Shown one piece after another: positions 1-9,717 of a stretch of DNA of 64,000 nucleotides. The notes under the pieces were generated by a model that saw nothing but the letters and a program-made list of their open reading frames with translations, was not told the DNA's origin and searched no databases. The DNA is from Streptomyces sp. NBC_01116. GTDB taxonomy: Bacteria > Actinomycetota > Actinomycetes > Streptomycetales > Streptomycetaceae. Each line of letters begins with the position of its first letter. Position 1 is the first letter of the stretch. The stretch spans positions 7,115,501 to 7,179,500 of the forward strand of contig NZ_CP108644.1 in NCBI RefSeq assembly GCF_041435495.1. Reading direction: 5' to 3'. The position numbers were made by a program, and so were the translations under genes.

Positions 1-398
1 GGTATCGCCCCGCCGGGCGTCGCCGCCACCCAGTGCGGCGACCGCCACGCCTCGACCGGCAGCCGGTCGCCCGGCAGCGGAACCCCCGGCGGCACGTGCA
101 CCGCGTGCGCGTGGAACCGGACGCCCGCCCCCGTCCCGCCCGCGTCCCGGACGGGGGCCGAACGAGCCACCAGCCGACTGCCGTCGGACAGCAGGAAATA
201 CCCGAACGCCTGCGGCAGCGACCGCAGTTCGCCGTCGGAAGGCCGGTCGGGAACGCCCCCGGGAAGCTCGTAGCGCACCAAGGGCTCGATCTCCGCCAGC
301 AGAGCACCCGACACCCCTGGGCCGACCGCCGTGAACCGGCCCCCCGCTCCCTCGTCCCCCGGCGCGGCGGAGGAGTAGTGCACCTGTGCAAGGCTCAT
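1..398 (-). CDS. GAP1-N-type GTPase-associated protein, N-terminal part (cut by window edge)
   Basis: Reading from an ATG at 398 on the minus strand gives an uninterrupted frame to the window edge. It begins MSLAQVHYSSAAPGDEGAGG and continues RFTAVGPGVSGALLAEIEPL, then RSLPQAFGYFLLSDG and FHAHAVHVPPG. This is the signature I associate with the Streptomyces 'GTPase-associated protein 1' N-terminal domain (GAP1-N). In known loci that protein accompanies small GTPases, vWA proteins and TPR partners in suspected conflict systems. A GAAGAGGG stretch lies upstream of the start. About 132 codons are visible and the rest lies left of the window, so partners cannot be seen. Family assignment is from memory of the conserved N-terminus. 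Confidence 0.75.
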   Translation of the reverse strand, partial: MSLAQVHYSSAAPGDEGAGGRFTAVGPGVSGALLAEIEPLVRYELPGGVPDRPSDGELRSLPQAFGYFLLSDGSRLVARSAPVRDAGGTGAGVRFHAHAVHVPPGVPLPGDRLPVEAWRSPHWVAATPGGAI

Positions 399-741
399 CT
401 GTCGGCCCTCTTCGTCCTGCCGCGCCCGATCCCCGTGCCCACCCCGTACGGCTGGGGTCGGGGGAATGAAGTCCGCAGCCGCGGGGGCGACGTTATCAAG
501 GACGGGGGCGGAATCCCTACGCTGCGTCAGGCGGTGGCCCGAGGACCGCTGCACCAGGCCCTGTCGTCGAACTGCCGCCTGCCCCGCGGCGCCATGCACG
601 CGCTCCCGCCGCACCGGGCACAGGCCCGAGTACATCCCGTACGAGGACCAGCCCCCGGCACACCGGGAGCACACACCTGACCCCGCAGGGCCGCCCTCCG
701 GGCGACGACGGCAGTCCGACGACAGGGCCTAGGTTGACCCC
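399..741. other. Divergent intergenic region between GAP1-type gene and hydrolase
   Basis: About 340 bp with no ORF of convincing codon bias. It must hold the promoter of the leftward gene and that of the rightward hydrolase. The only element I can place is a -10 box just before the hydrolase start. I see no repeat or RNA element. Confidence 0.5.
730..735 (+). promoter_or_regulatory. -10 box of a probable leaderless promoter
   Basis: TAGGTT at 730-735 is followed by six bases and then the ATG at 742. Transcription would therefore begin at or next to the start codon. No Shine-Dalgarno sequence precedes the ATG. The same TAGGTTGACC(C/T)CATG arrangement occurs on the minus strand before the gene at 35587. 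No clear -35 box is visible. Confidence 0.5.
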
Positions 742-1581
742 ATGAGCGACGTGAGGCTTTCCGCGGGCGTGATCGAGTACCACGACACCGGAGGCGACGG
801 GCCCGCAGTGGTCCTCCTGCACGGCGTGGCCATGGACGGTTCGCTCTGGGACGAGGTGGTCGCCGGGCTCGGGGACGGGGTGCGGTGCATCGTGCCGACC
901 CTGCCGCTCGGCGGGCACCGCAGGCCCATGGACGCCGGGGCCGACCTCTCCGTCCTCGGGGTCGCCCGGCTGGTCGCCGAGTTCCTGGAAGCCCTCCGGC
1001 TTGAGGACGTGACCCTGGTGATGAACGATTGGGGCGGTGCACAGGCCCTGGTCGCGGACGGGCGGGCCGACCGGATCGGCCGGCTCGTGATCACGTCCTG
1101 CGAGGCGTTCGACAACTACCCGCCGGGACTGCCCGGCCGGAACCTCGTCGCCTCCGCCAGGCTGCCCGGAGGGATCAGGGCGGCCTTCTCCCTGCTCCGG
1201 CTGCGGCCCGCACGGCGGCTGCCCATGACCTGGGGATGGATGAGCAAGCGGCCCGTCCCGCACACCACGATGGACCGGTGGTTCCGGCCGCTCCAGACCT
1301 CCCCGGAGATCCGCCGCGACCTGCGCGCCTACGTGCTGGGCGTACCGGAGAAGGCCGAGCTCGCGCGGTGGGCCGAGCGACTGCGCACCTTCGACCGGCC
1401 CGCGCTGGTGGTCCGGGCGACCGAGGACCGGGTGATGCCGCTCGACCACGGGCGGCGCCTCGCCGAACTCCTGCCGCAGGGGCGGCTGGTGGAGGTGGCC
1501 GACAGTTACACGCTGATTCCCCGGGACCGGCCGGACGCCCTCGTCGAGCACATCGGTGCCTTCCTGGCGGAGACCGCCTGA
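742..1581 (+). CDS. Alpha/beta-hydrolase fold protein with Asp at the nucleophile elbow
   Basis: A 279-residue protein of the haloalkane dehalogenase/epoxide hydrolase-like branch. The oxyanion region VVLLHGVAMDG lies near residue 25. The nucleophile elbow reads MNDWGGAQ with Asp96 where esterases carry Ser, as in dehalogenases and epoxide hydrolases. An acid region follows (ATEDRVMPLDHG). The segment normally holding the catalytic His reads DSYTLIPRDRP, so Tyr256 sits at the expected His position. No cap domain larger than usual is seen. The start is the ATG at 742, probably leaderless. Substrate is unknown, and if the His is truly absent the enzyme may be non-hydrolytic. It stands alone in its transcription unit. 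Confidence 0.88.
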   Translation: MSDVRLSAGVIEYHDTGGDGPAVVLLHGVAMDGSLWDEVVAGLGDGVRCIVPTLPLGGHRRPMDAGADLSVLGVARLVAEFLEALRLEDVTLVMNDWGGAQALVADGRADRIGRLVITSCEAFDNYPPGLPGRNLVASARLPGGIRAAFSLLRLRPARRLPMTWGWMSKRPVPHTTMDRWFRPLQTSPEIRRDLRAYVLGVPEKAELARWAERLRTFDRPALVVRATEDRVMPLDHGRRLAELLPQGRLVEVADSYTLIPRDRPDALVEHIGAFLAETA

Positions 1582-1618
1582 GGGCGGCGGAGCCCGGCTC
1601 CCCGGGCGGCGGAACCCG

Positions 1619-1632
1619 GCCTCCCGGGAGGC
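1619..1632. terminator. Perfect 14-bp palindrome after the hydrolase gene
   Basis: GCCTCCCGGGAGGC is a perfect palindrome 38 bp after the hydrolase stop. It could form a short GC-rich hairpin and act as a weak terminator. There is no U tract, which is usual for Streptomyces, so the call is tentative. Confidence 0.25.
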
Positions 1633-1738
1633 GGTGCGGTGCATGTCCCGACGAGGTAACAGTCCCTCATCGGCACCCACCGACCGCGCCGGGCGAACCT
1701 ATGATCGACGCGGTGCCGAGGAGGAACGGGGAAACGCT

Positions 1739-2569
1739 GTGACCTGTCACGTGCCGTTAAGGGGGGCCCGGTACGGACTGTCCCTGGCCCTCGCGACCGC
1801 GCTGCTCGCCGGCTGTTCCGGCGCGGCGGACGACCGGGGGGAAGCGGAGAAGGGCGACGCCTCGACGCGTGCGAGCGCGAGCCCGGACCCCGGCGGCGGC
1901 ACCGGAGCCGGGCCGTCACCCGAGGAAGCACTCGTACCCGACCCCGCCCGGCTCCCGAAGACCCGGGCCGAGGCACGCGACCTCATCGACCGCGTCATCG
2001 CCGGCCCCGACAGCTTCGGCCCCGGAGTGGTGAAGCGGAGCCCGTACGAGAGCGACCCCGCGACCTGGCCCGTGCTCGGCGAGGACTGCGTCTGGCAGCA
2101 GCGGAAGCCCGCGTACAGCGTCCTGGCCACCCTCACCCGGTCGTTCGAGCTGCCCGCCGAGCCCGGGAAGGGGCCGGTGCGCCTCGGCGCGGTCGTCACC
2201 GTGCACCGCGCCCCCGGGGACGCGGCCTGGGAGATGGCGGAGTCGATCGAGGAGAGCATGCGCTGTCCCACCCAGCAGTTGCGCGAGGGCGAGCTGATCG
2301 GCTCCATGGTCGCCGCCGCGCTCCTCGGCGGCGAGTCCACGCAGACCGCCTCCGAGGACTCCCTCAGCGAGACGGGGCAGTACCGGAGCTCCGAGTTCGG
2401 CGGGCCGCACCACTACTCCTGGCAGCAGGCGCAGACCCTGCAGTTCACGGTCGCCGTGACCGGCAAGGGAGCGAAGGGGCGCACCGAGCGGGAGATCGAC
2501 GACCTCGTCGTCCAGGCGCAGAGCGCCATGCTGGCCCGGCTGGAATCCGCCGTCGAGAAGCAGAGCTGA
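1739..2569 (+). CDS. Secreted lipoprotein of unknown function, upstream of receptor kinases
   Basis: A 276-residue protein starting at GTG 1739, preceded by GAGGAGGAA at 1718-1726 and by a possible -10 TATGAT at 1700-1705. The N-terminus has a short basic stretch, a hydrophobic run and the lipobox LLAGC (Cys26), so it should be lipid-anchored outside the membrane. An Asp/Glu/Ser/Pro-rich linker follows, then a soluble domain containing CVWQQRKPAYSVLATLTR and an acidic C-terminus. I do not recognise the domain. Its stop is nine bases before the next start, so it is probably co-transcribed with the two receptor kinases and may act in the same extracytoplasmic sensing. An in-frame upstream extension to 1556 overlaps the hydrolase and is unlikely. 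Confidence 0.8.
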   Translation: MTCHVPLRGARYGLSLALATALLAGCSGAADDRGEAEKGDASTRASASPDPGGGTGAGPSPEEALVPDPARLPKTRAEARDLIDRVIAGPDSFGPGVVKRSPYESDPATWPVLGEDCVWQQRKPAYSVLATLTRSFELPAEPGKGPVRLGAVVTVHRAPGDAAWEMAESIEESMRCPTQQLREGELIGSMVAAALLGGESTQTASEDSLSETGQYRSSEFGGPHHYSWQQAQTLQFTVAVTGKGAKGRTEREIDDLVVQAQSAMLARLESAVEKQS

Positions 2570-2578
2570 GGCCGGGCG

Positions 2579-4759
2579 ATGGACGACCTGCGACCCACGG
2601 ACCCCGCCCGGATCGGCGGCCACCGGCTCCTCGGCCGCCTCGGGGCGGGCGGCATGGGCGTCGTCTACCTCGGACGCACCGACGCCGGAGCGCTCGCCGC
2701 GATCAAGGTGATCCTGCCCGAGCACGCCGGGGACGAGGACTTCCGGACCCGCTTCCGCCGCGAGGCCGAAGCCGCCCGGCGGGTCGACAGCCCCTGGGCC
2801 GTCCCCGTCACCGGCGCCGACACCGAGGCGGAACGCCCCTGGCTCGCCACGGAGTTCGTCCCCGGGCCGACGCTCTCGGAGATCGTCGCCCGGCGCGGAC
2901 CGCTGCCCGCGCGCAGCGTCACCGTCCTCGGCCGGCTGCTCGCCCGCGCGCTGGCCGCCGTGCACGCCGCCGGGCTCGTCCACCGCGACGTCAAGCCGGG
3001 CAACGTCCTGCTGACGGCCGGCGGGCCGCGGTTGATCGACTTCGGGATCGCCCGCTCCGCCGACGCCACCGCCCTGACCGCCACCGGCCTCGTCGTCGGC
3101 ACCCCCGGCTTCCTCCCGCCCGAGCAGGCGTCCGGGAACACCGCCGGTCCCGCCGGGGACGTCTTCTCGCTCGGCTGCCTCCTGGCGTACGCGGCCACCG
3201 GCCGGCCGCCCTTCGGCGGCGGTGCGGTCGACGCCGTCCTCTACCGCACCGTGCACGACGCACCCGACCTGGACGGCGTCGACGACGCCCACCTGCGCGC
3301 GCTCCTGGACCGGTGCCTCGCCAAGGACCCCGGTGAGCGTCCGGCCGCCGCCGACCTCGACACCTCGATAGCCGAGGACGCCCCCGCCGGGGCCACCGTC
3401 GACTGGCTGCCCGAGGACGTCGTCCGGATCATCGCGGACCGGTCCGCCGCCCTCCTGGACCTGCCCGGCATCGACGCCACCGTCACCGAGCGGCCCGGCC
3501 CGCCGGAACCCGCCCCCGGCCGGAGACGGCTCCTGCTGATCGCGGCCGGCGGAGCGATGGCGCTCGGTGCCGGCGCCTTCGCCGCCGTACGCCTCACCCG
3601 CGACGAACCCGGCGGCGGCGGGGACGGCGCTTCCGGCGGACGCCGCTGGATCATCGGCGTGCACGCCGACCTGACCGGCCCCCTGAGCGCCGCCGGACGC
3701 GCCCAGGAACGCGGCGCCCGGCTCGCCGTCGACCGCTTCAACGCCCTCGACGGCCACCCCTTCCGGCTGGCCGTGAAGGTCCTCGACGACCAGGGGGACC
3801 CCGCCCGCGCCGCCCAGGTCGCCGAGGAGTTCGCCCGCGATCCGGAGGTCGTCGCGGTCATCGGCCCCACGGGCGACGGGGCCGCCGGGGCGGCACTGGC
3901 CGCGTACGACGAGGCGGTGCTGCCGGTCCTGACGGTGTCGGCCCTCCAGATCACCTTCCCGGCCCGGGCCAACGGCTCCTTCTTCCAGGCCGCACCCTCC
4001 TACGCCTCGCTCTCCGTCCCCGTCGTCAACCGCCTCCTGCTGCGCCCCGACGTCGAACGGCTGGGCATCCTGATCGACCGGGCCGGCGGGCAGACGGCCT
4101 ACCAGGCGGGTTACGCGATCAACCTGATGACCCCCGACCTCACCACCGGCACCACCCACCCCCGGGTGGTGCCCGCCGGGACGACCGTCTTCGACCCGGT
4201 CGTCACCGACCTCCTCTCCCACCGGAGCGACGCCCTCTTCTACGCCGGTGACGCGGCGGGCGCCTCCCGGGTCGCCCGCATCCTGGCCGACCTCTCCTTC
4301 GCCGGACCGCGCATGGCCCAGCACAGCGTCATGGGGCCGGAGTTCCTGGAACAGGCGGGCGCGGCGGCCGACGGCTGGGAGTTCGTCGCACCGTTCACCG
4401 ACGCGAGCGCCCCGGCCGCCGCGACGTTCGCCGCCGCCCACCGCAAGCGCTTCGGCGCGGCCCCCGCGGCCTGGTCGGCCGAGGCGTACGACGTGACGGG
4501 ACTCGTCGCCCGCGAACTGGCCGCCCTGACCGAGACCGCGGCCAAGAAGGCGAAGGCGAGCGCCGCACCCTCCGGCGACGGCCGCCCCACCCGGTCCGCG
4601 CTCACCGCCGCGATCGCCGCCGCCCGGTACGAGGGGATCTCCCGCACCTACGCGTTCGACGAGAAACGTCAGCAGGTCATCGGCCAGGACGCCCACCTGT
4701 ACCGGGTGGAGAAGGGCCGTCACCGCTATCTCGGCCCCGCCCCGAAACCGGAGAGCTGA
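2579..4759 (+). CDS. Ser/Thr protein kinase fused to periplasmic-type solute-binding domain
   Basis: A 726-residue transmembrane receptor kinase. Residues about 12-270 form a Hanks-type kinase: glycine loop LGAGGMGVVYLG, catalytic Lys43 (AAIKVI), HRDVKPGN with Asp137, DFG at 154-156, and GTPGFLPPEQ in the activation segment. A single membrane span (LLLIAAGGAMALGAGAFAAV, about residues 319-338) leads to an extracellular domain of about 370 residues. That part resembles type-1 periplasmic ligand-binding proteins of the branched-chain amino acid family (IIGVHADLTGPLSAAG, then VVAVIGPTGDGAAG). The likely role is to sense a small ligand outside and phosphorylate cytoplasmic targets. It lies between a lipoprotein and a paralogue, probably in one operon. 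Ligand and targets are unknown. Confidence 0.92.
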   Translation: MDDLRPTDPARIGGHRLLGRLGAGGMGVVYLGRTDAGALAAIKVILPEHAGDEDFRTRFRREAEAARRVDSPWAVPVTGADTEAERPWLATEFVPGPTLSEIVARRGPLPARSVTVLGRLLARALAAVHAAGLVHRDVKPGNVLLTAGGPRLIDFGIARSADATALTATGLVVGTPGFLPPEQASGNTAGPAGDVFSLGCLLAYAATGRPPFGGGAVDAVLYRTVHDAPDLDGVDDAHLRALLDRCLAKDPGERPAAADLDTSIAEDAPAGATVDWLPEDVVRIIADRSAALLDLPGIDATVTERPGPPEPAPGRRRLLLIAAGGAMALGAGAFAAVRLTRDEPGGGGDGASGGRRWIIGVHADLTGPLSAAGRAQERGARLAVDRFNALDGHPFRLAVKVLDDQGDPARAAQVAEEFARDPEVVAVIGPTGDGAAGAALAAYDEAVLPVLTVSALQITFPARANGSFFQAAPSYASLSVPVVNRLLLRPDVERLGILIDRAGGQTAYQAGYAINLMTPDLTTGTTHPRVVPAGTTVFDPVVTDLLSHRSDALFYAGDAAGASRVARILADLSFAGPRMAQHSVMGPEFLEQAGAAADGWEFVAPFTDASAPAAATFAAAHRKRFGAAPAAWSAEAYDVTGLVARELAALTETAAKKAKASAAPSGDGRPTRSALTAAIAAARYEGISRTYAFDEKRQQVIGQDAHLYRVEKGRHRYLGPAPKPES

Positions 4760-4760
4760 C

Positions 4761-7001
4761 GTGCGGCCCCTCACCTCCGAGGACCCCCGCACCGTCGGCC
4801 CGTACCGCACCCTCGTCCGGCTCGGCGCGGGCGGCATGGGCGTGGTCTACCTGGCGCGCTCGGCGGGCGGCACGCTCGCCGCCGTGAAGGTGATCCGGGC
4901 CGAGCACGCCGACGATCCCGGGTTCCGGGCCCGCTTCCGGCGCGAGGCCGGGGCCGCCGCCCGGATCACCGGCCCGTGGGTGGTTCCGGTGCTCGGCGCG
5001 GACACCGAGGACCGCGAACCGTGGCTGGCGACCGCCTTCGTCCCCGGGCCCTCGCTGGCCGAGGTGGTGGGCGCGGGCGGCGCGCTGCCCACGGCCACCG
5101 TCAGGGCCCTCGGGAGCCGGCTCGCCGAGGCCCTCGTCGCGGTCCACGAGGCCGGGCTGATCCACCGCGACGTCAAACCCGGCAACGTGCTCCTCGCCCT
5201 CGACGGCCCCCGCCTCATCGACTTCGGGATCGCCCGCCACGAGGGCGCCACCGCGCTGACCACCACCGGCGCGGTGATCGGGACGCCCGGCTACCTGGCC
5301 CCCGAGCAGGCGTCCGCCGGACCGCTGGGGCCGCCGTGCGACGTGTTCTCGCTCGGCTGCGTCCTCGTGTACGCGGCGACCGGGCGGCCGCCGTTCGGTG
5401 CGGGCGGCGGGGCCGGCGCCCTGTTCCGCACGATCCACGAGGAGCCGGACCTCACGGGCGTGGAGCCCGGCCTGGCGCCCCTGATCAGCGCCTGCCTGGC
5501 CAAGGACCCGGCCGACCGGCCGGCCGCGGGCCGGGTCCGCGACGCCCTGACGGCGAGGGCCCCGGGTGACCTCGGGGACCCGGGCCGGGGACGGGACCCG
5601 AGGGAGTACCCGGGCCGCCCAGGAGCCCCGGACCCGCACGAAGCCCCCCGCACCGCGCCCGCTCCCGCACGCTGGGAGATGCCCGCCGGGCTTCCCGCGC
5701 TGATCGCCGAGCGGTCCGCCACCGCCCTCGCGCTCCCGGATCCCGAACCACTGCCCGCCACGCTCGCCCCGGCCGGGGACGGCGACACGTCCGGTCCCGG
5801 CCGCCGGCGGCTGCTCACCGCCGGGGCGGCCGGGGCCGTCCTCCTCGCCGGCGGTTCCACCGCGACCTGGATCGCCCTGCGGGGGAGAGGCGGGGGAGCG
5901 GGGGGAGGGCCGACCGGTTCCGGGAAGCCGCCCACGTACACGATCGGGCTCCACGCCGACCTCGGCGGCCCCGGACGGGCCACCGGACTGGCCCACCTGC
6001 GCGGCGCCCGGCTCGCCGTCGCCGACCACAACGCCCGTGCGGACCAGGCGTTCCGGCTCGCCCTGCGCACCGAGGACGACGCGGGGGATCCGGCGGCGGC
6101 CCTGCGGGCGGCCGGGCGGCTGGCGGCGGACCCCGAGGTCATCGCGGTCGTCGGCCCCACCGGAGACGTCCTGCGCGAGGACGTCGTCGCGCGGTACGCC
6201 GAGGAGCGGCTCGCCACCGTCGTCGTCGCGGCCGGCTCCACCACCGCCGACTCGGCCACCGCCCTCCACCTCTGCCTGATCCGCCCCCTCGACCGTATGC
6301 TCCCGCCCGGCCTCATCGGCTACCTGACCCGCACCCGCCCCGCGACCCGCATCCTGCTCGTCGAGGACGCCACCACCCCCGTACTCGCGACGGAGACCGG
6401 GGTCGCGTTCCGTGAGGCCACCCCCGCCGGCGCCACTCTCATCGAGCACCCCCTCGTCCGGGGGAACGCGGGCTTCGCCGCGGTCGCACGCAAGGCGGTG
6501 ACCAGCAGGGCCGACGCCGTGGTGCTCGGCGGCGGCGACCCGGCGCGGGCCGCCCGCCTGGCCACCGCGCTGGCGGACGAGGGCTTCACCGGCAGCAGGG
6601 TCGCCGCCGGACCCGCCCTCGGGCCCGCCTTCCTCGCGGGCGCGGGGGCCGCCGCCGACGGCTGGGTCTTCGCCGAGGCGTACGCCGACCCCACGGCCCT
6701 CCCCTCGGCGGGCACGTTCACCGCCGCGCACCGCGAACGCTTCGGCGCGCCCCCGGCCACCTGGGCCGCAGAGGCGTACGACGCGGTCGGCCTGATCGCC
6801 CGCGCCGCCGGGGCCACCAGCGCCTCGGGGGAGGTGCGCAGCGGCATTCCCCGTCGGCTCGTGCGGACCGAGCACCGGGGGATCGTGCGCACCCTCGCCT
6901 TCGACGCCTCGACCCTCCGCGTGCGATTCGAGAACGGGATCTTCCTCTACCGGATCGAGAAGGGCCGCCCCCGCTTCCTGGGCCCGTTCGCCGACGTGTA
7001 G
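4761..7001 (+). CDS. Second Ser/Thr kinase/solute-binding fusion receptor
   Basis: A 746-residue paralogue of the preceding gene, starting at GTG 4761, one base after its stop, so translation is probably coupled. Kinase residues fall at the same positions: Lys43, HRD at 135-137 and DFG at 154-156, all intact. A Pro/Arg-rich juxtamembrane linker of about 80 residues follows the kinase, then a membrane span around residues 350-370. A type-1 solute-binding domain follows (TIGLHADLGGPGRATG, then IAVVGPTGDVLRED, then TWAAEAYDAVGLIA). The extracellular halves of the two proteins have clearly diverged while the kinase halves stay close. This suggests two ligands feeding related outputs. Confidence 0.92.
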   Translation: MRPLTSEDPRTVGPYRTLVRLGAGGMGVVYLARSAGGTLAAVKVIRAEHADDPGFRARFRREAGAAARITGPWVVPVLGADTEDREPWLATAFVPGPSLAEVVGAGGALPTATVRALGSRLAEALVAVHEAGLIHRDVKPGNVLLALDGPRLIDFGIARHEGATALTTTGAVIGTPGYLAPEQASAGPLGPPCDVFSLGCVLVYAATGRPPFGAGGGAGALFRTIHEEPDLTGVEPGLAPLISACLAKDPADRPAAGRVRDALTARAPGDLGDPGRGRDPREYPGRPGAPDPHEAPRTAPAPARWEMPAGLPALIAERSATALALPDPEPLPATLAPAGDGDTSGPGRRRLLTAGAAGAVLLAGGSTATWIALRGRGGGAGGGPTGSGKPPTYTIGLHADLGGPGRATGLAHLRGARLAVADHNARADQAFRLALRTEDDAGDPAAALRAAGRLAADPEVIAVVGPTGDVLREDVVARYAEERLATVVVAAGSTTADSATALHLCLIRPLDRMLPPGLIGYLTRTRPATRILLVEDATTPVLATETGVAFREATPAGATLIEHPLVRGNAGFAAVARKAVTSRADAVVLGGGDPARAARLATALADEGFTGSRVAAGPALGPAFLAGAGAAADGWVFAEAYADPTALPSAGTFTAAHRERFGAPPATWAAEAYDAVGLIARAAGATSASGEVRSGIPRRLVRTEHRGIVRTLAFDASTLRVRFENGIFLYRIEKGRPRFLGPFADV

Positions 7002-7368
7002 CCACCGCGGAGCCCTGGCGGCGGCAGCGTTCGGTGAAGCCGGGGCCAGGCGTGAAGATCTGCTGCGACCGCGCTTAAGAAATCCTCGATGGACCCGGGC
7101 CCCGTCGTACGGCAGATTGCTCGGTGACGGCCGAGGATGGCGCGTGGAGCCGTACGACGTGCAGAGCGGTAGGTCGTACAGCGGTATGCCGTGCGTCGTG
7201 CACCCGGGCGTCGTGCAGCCGTACGACGTGTCCCGTCCCGCCGCGCTCCCGCCACGGGGGCGACCACCCGAGAACCACCCCGGGCCGCAGGGTTCTTCCG
7301 ACATGCCCCGAGGCCCGGGGTCATCCACCCGCGTACCGATCGCGTACCGACGTCAGGGAGCCGCAGCC
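7002..7368. other. Intergenic region upstream of tdh
   Basis: About 370 bp without a credible gene. The middle (7104-7228) is unusually rich in CGTCGTRC/GYACGACG half-sites, described separately. The 140 bp nearest tdh hold no obvious promoter match, only a short CAGGGAG ribosome-binding site at 7354-7360. Confidence 0.5.
7104..7228. promoter_or_regulatory. Cluster of CGTCGTRC / GYACGACG half-sites upstream of tdh-kbl
   Basis: Six related 8-mers in both orientations occur within 125 bp: 7104-7111, 7152-7159, 7173-7180, 7194-7201, 7209-7216 and 7221-7228. AGCCGTACGACGTG occurs twice, 70 bp apart, and GCGTCGTGCA occurs twice, 16 bp apart. Such dense mixed-orientation repeats are typical of regulator binding arrays, possibly for control of threonine catabolism. 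The binding protein is unknown. GTAC/CGAC words are common at this GC content, so the assignment is inference. Confidence 0.4.
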
Positions 7369-8397
7369 GTGAAGGCACTCGTCAAGCAGAAGGCCGAACC
7401 CGGACTGTGGCTGATGGACGTGCCGGAGCCGGAGTACGGCCCCACCGACGTCCTGATCAAGGTCCTGCGCACCGGCATCTGCGGCACCGACCTGCACATC
7501 CGCGCCTATGACGGCTGGGCCCAGCAGGCGGTCACCACCCCGCTGATCCTCGGCCACGAGTTCGCCGGAGAGGTCGCCGCGACCGGCTCCGACGTCGCGG
7601 ACATCGCGGTCGGCGACCTGGTCAGCGGCGAGGGCCACCTCGTCTGCGGCAAGTGCCGCAACTGCCTCGCCGGCCGTCGCCACCTCTGCCGCTCCACCGT
7701 CGGCCTCGGCGTCGGCCGGGACGGGGCGTTCGCGGAGTACGTGGTGCTGCCCGCCTCCAACGTGTGGGTGCACCGGGTCCCCGTCGACCTCGACATCGCG
7801 GCGATCTTCGACCCGTTCGGCAACGCCGTCCACACCGCGCTGTCCTTCCCGCTCGTCGGCGAGGACGTCCTGATCACCGGCGCCGGACCGATCGGCATCA
7901 TGGCCGCCGCCGTCGCCCGGCACGCCGGGGCCCGCAACGTCGTCATCACCGACGTCAGCGAGGCCCGCCTCGCCCTCGCCCGCAAGGTCGGCGTCAGCCT
8001 CGCCCTCAACGTCGCGGACCGCACCATCGCGGACGGGCAGCGGGAACTCGGCCTGCGCGAGGGCTTCGACATCGGCCTGGAGATGTCCGGCCGCCCCGAG
8101 GCGATGCGGGACATGGTCGCGAACATGACGCACGGCGGCCGGATCGCGATGCTCGGCCTGCCCGCCGAGGAGTTCGCCGTCGACTGGTCCCGCATCGTCA
8201 CCTCGATGATCACCATCAAGGGGATCTACGGCCGTGAGATGTACGAGACCTGGTACGCCATGTCCGTCCTGCTGGAGGGCGGACTCGACCTCGCCCCCGT
8301 GATCACCGGCCGGTACGGCTTCCGCGACTACGAAGCGGCCTTCGACGACGCCGCGAGCGGCCTCGGCGGCAAGGTCATCCTCGACTGGACCGTCTGA
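7369..8397 (+). CDS. tdh: L-threonine 3-dehydrogenase
   Basis: A 342-residue zinc-dependent medium-chain dehydrogenase, the normal length for Tdh. It oxidises L-threonine to 2-amino-3-ketobutyrate with NAD+. Visible features are the catalytic zinc site (GICGTDLHI and GHEFAGEV), the four-cysteine structural zinc loop (CGKCRNCLAGRRHLC), and the dinucleotide-binding loop (ITGAGPIGIMAAAVA). Start is GTG 7369 with CAGGGAG nine bases upstream. It is followed after 74 bp by kbl, whose product uses the unstable ketobutyrate, so the two form the classic threonine-to-glycine route. Identity is firm because of the paired context. Confidence 0.95.
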   Translation: MKALVKQKAEPGLWLMDVPEPEYGPTDVLIKVLRTGICGTDLHIRAYDGWAQQAVTTPLILGHEFAGEVAATGSDVADIAVGDLVSGEGHLVCGKCRNCLAGRRHLCRSTVGLGVGRDGAFAEYVVLPASNVWVHRVPVDLDIAAIFDPFGNAVHTALSFPLVGEDVLITGAGPIGIMAAAVARHAGARNVVITDVSEARLALARKVGVSLALNVADRTIADGQRELGLREGFDIGLEMSGRPEAMRDMVANMTHGGRIAMLGLPAEEFAVDWSRIVTSMITIKGIYGREMYETWYAMSVLLEGGLDLAPVITGRYGFRDYEAAFDDAASGLGGKVILDWTV

Positions 8398-8471
8398 CCC
8401 ACCGACCGGCCTCCCGACCGCCCTTCGCTCTGGCCCCTCGTCCCTCGCCCTTGATCCCTTAAGGAATCCGC

Positions 8472-9671
<1,200 letters not shown>

Positions 9672-9705
9672 CCGCTCACCGGGTCTGGCAGCCGCCGCGA
9701 CCTGG

Positions 9706-9711
9706 GACAAT
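9706..9711 (+). promoter_or_regulatory. -10 box of a probable leaderless promoter for the LysR gene
   Basis: GACAAT at 9706-9711 is followed by six bases and the ATG at 9718, with no ribosome-binding site between. The geometry fits leaderless transcription. The -35 region is poor. Confidence 0.45.
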
Positions 9712-9717
9712 GGGCAC

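Noticed and set aside
1556..1738. N-terminal extension of the lipoprotein gene to the ATG at 1556
   Set aside because: It would overlap the hydrolase gene and bury the signal peptide; GTG 1739 gives a proper lipoprotein signal and has a ribosome-binding site.
1916..4837. 973-codon open frame on the minus strand opposite the first receptor kinase
   Set aside because: It is the complement of a clearly recognised kinase/binding-protein gene. Its translation is Gly/Val/Asp/Arg-rich without any domain, as is usual for antisense frames in high-GC DNA.
4677..7328. 883-codon minus-strand frame opposite the second receptor kinase
   Set aside because: Antisense shadow of a well-supported gene; low-complexity translation and no start signal.
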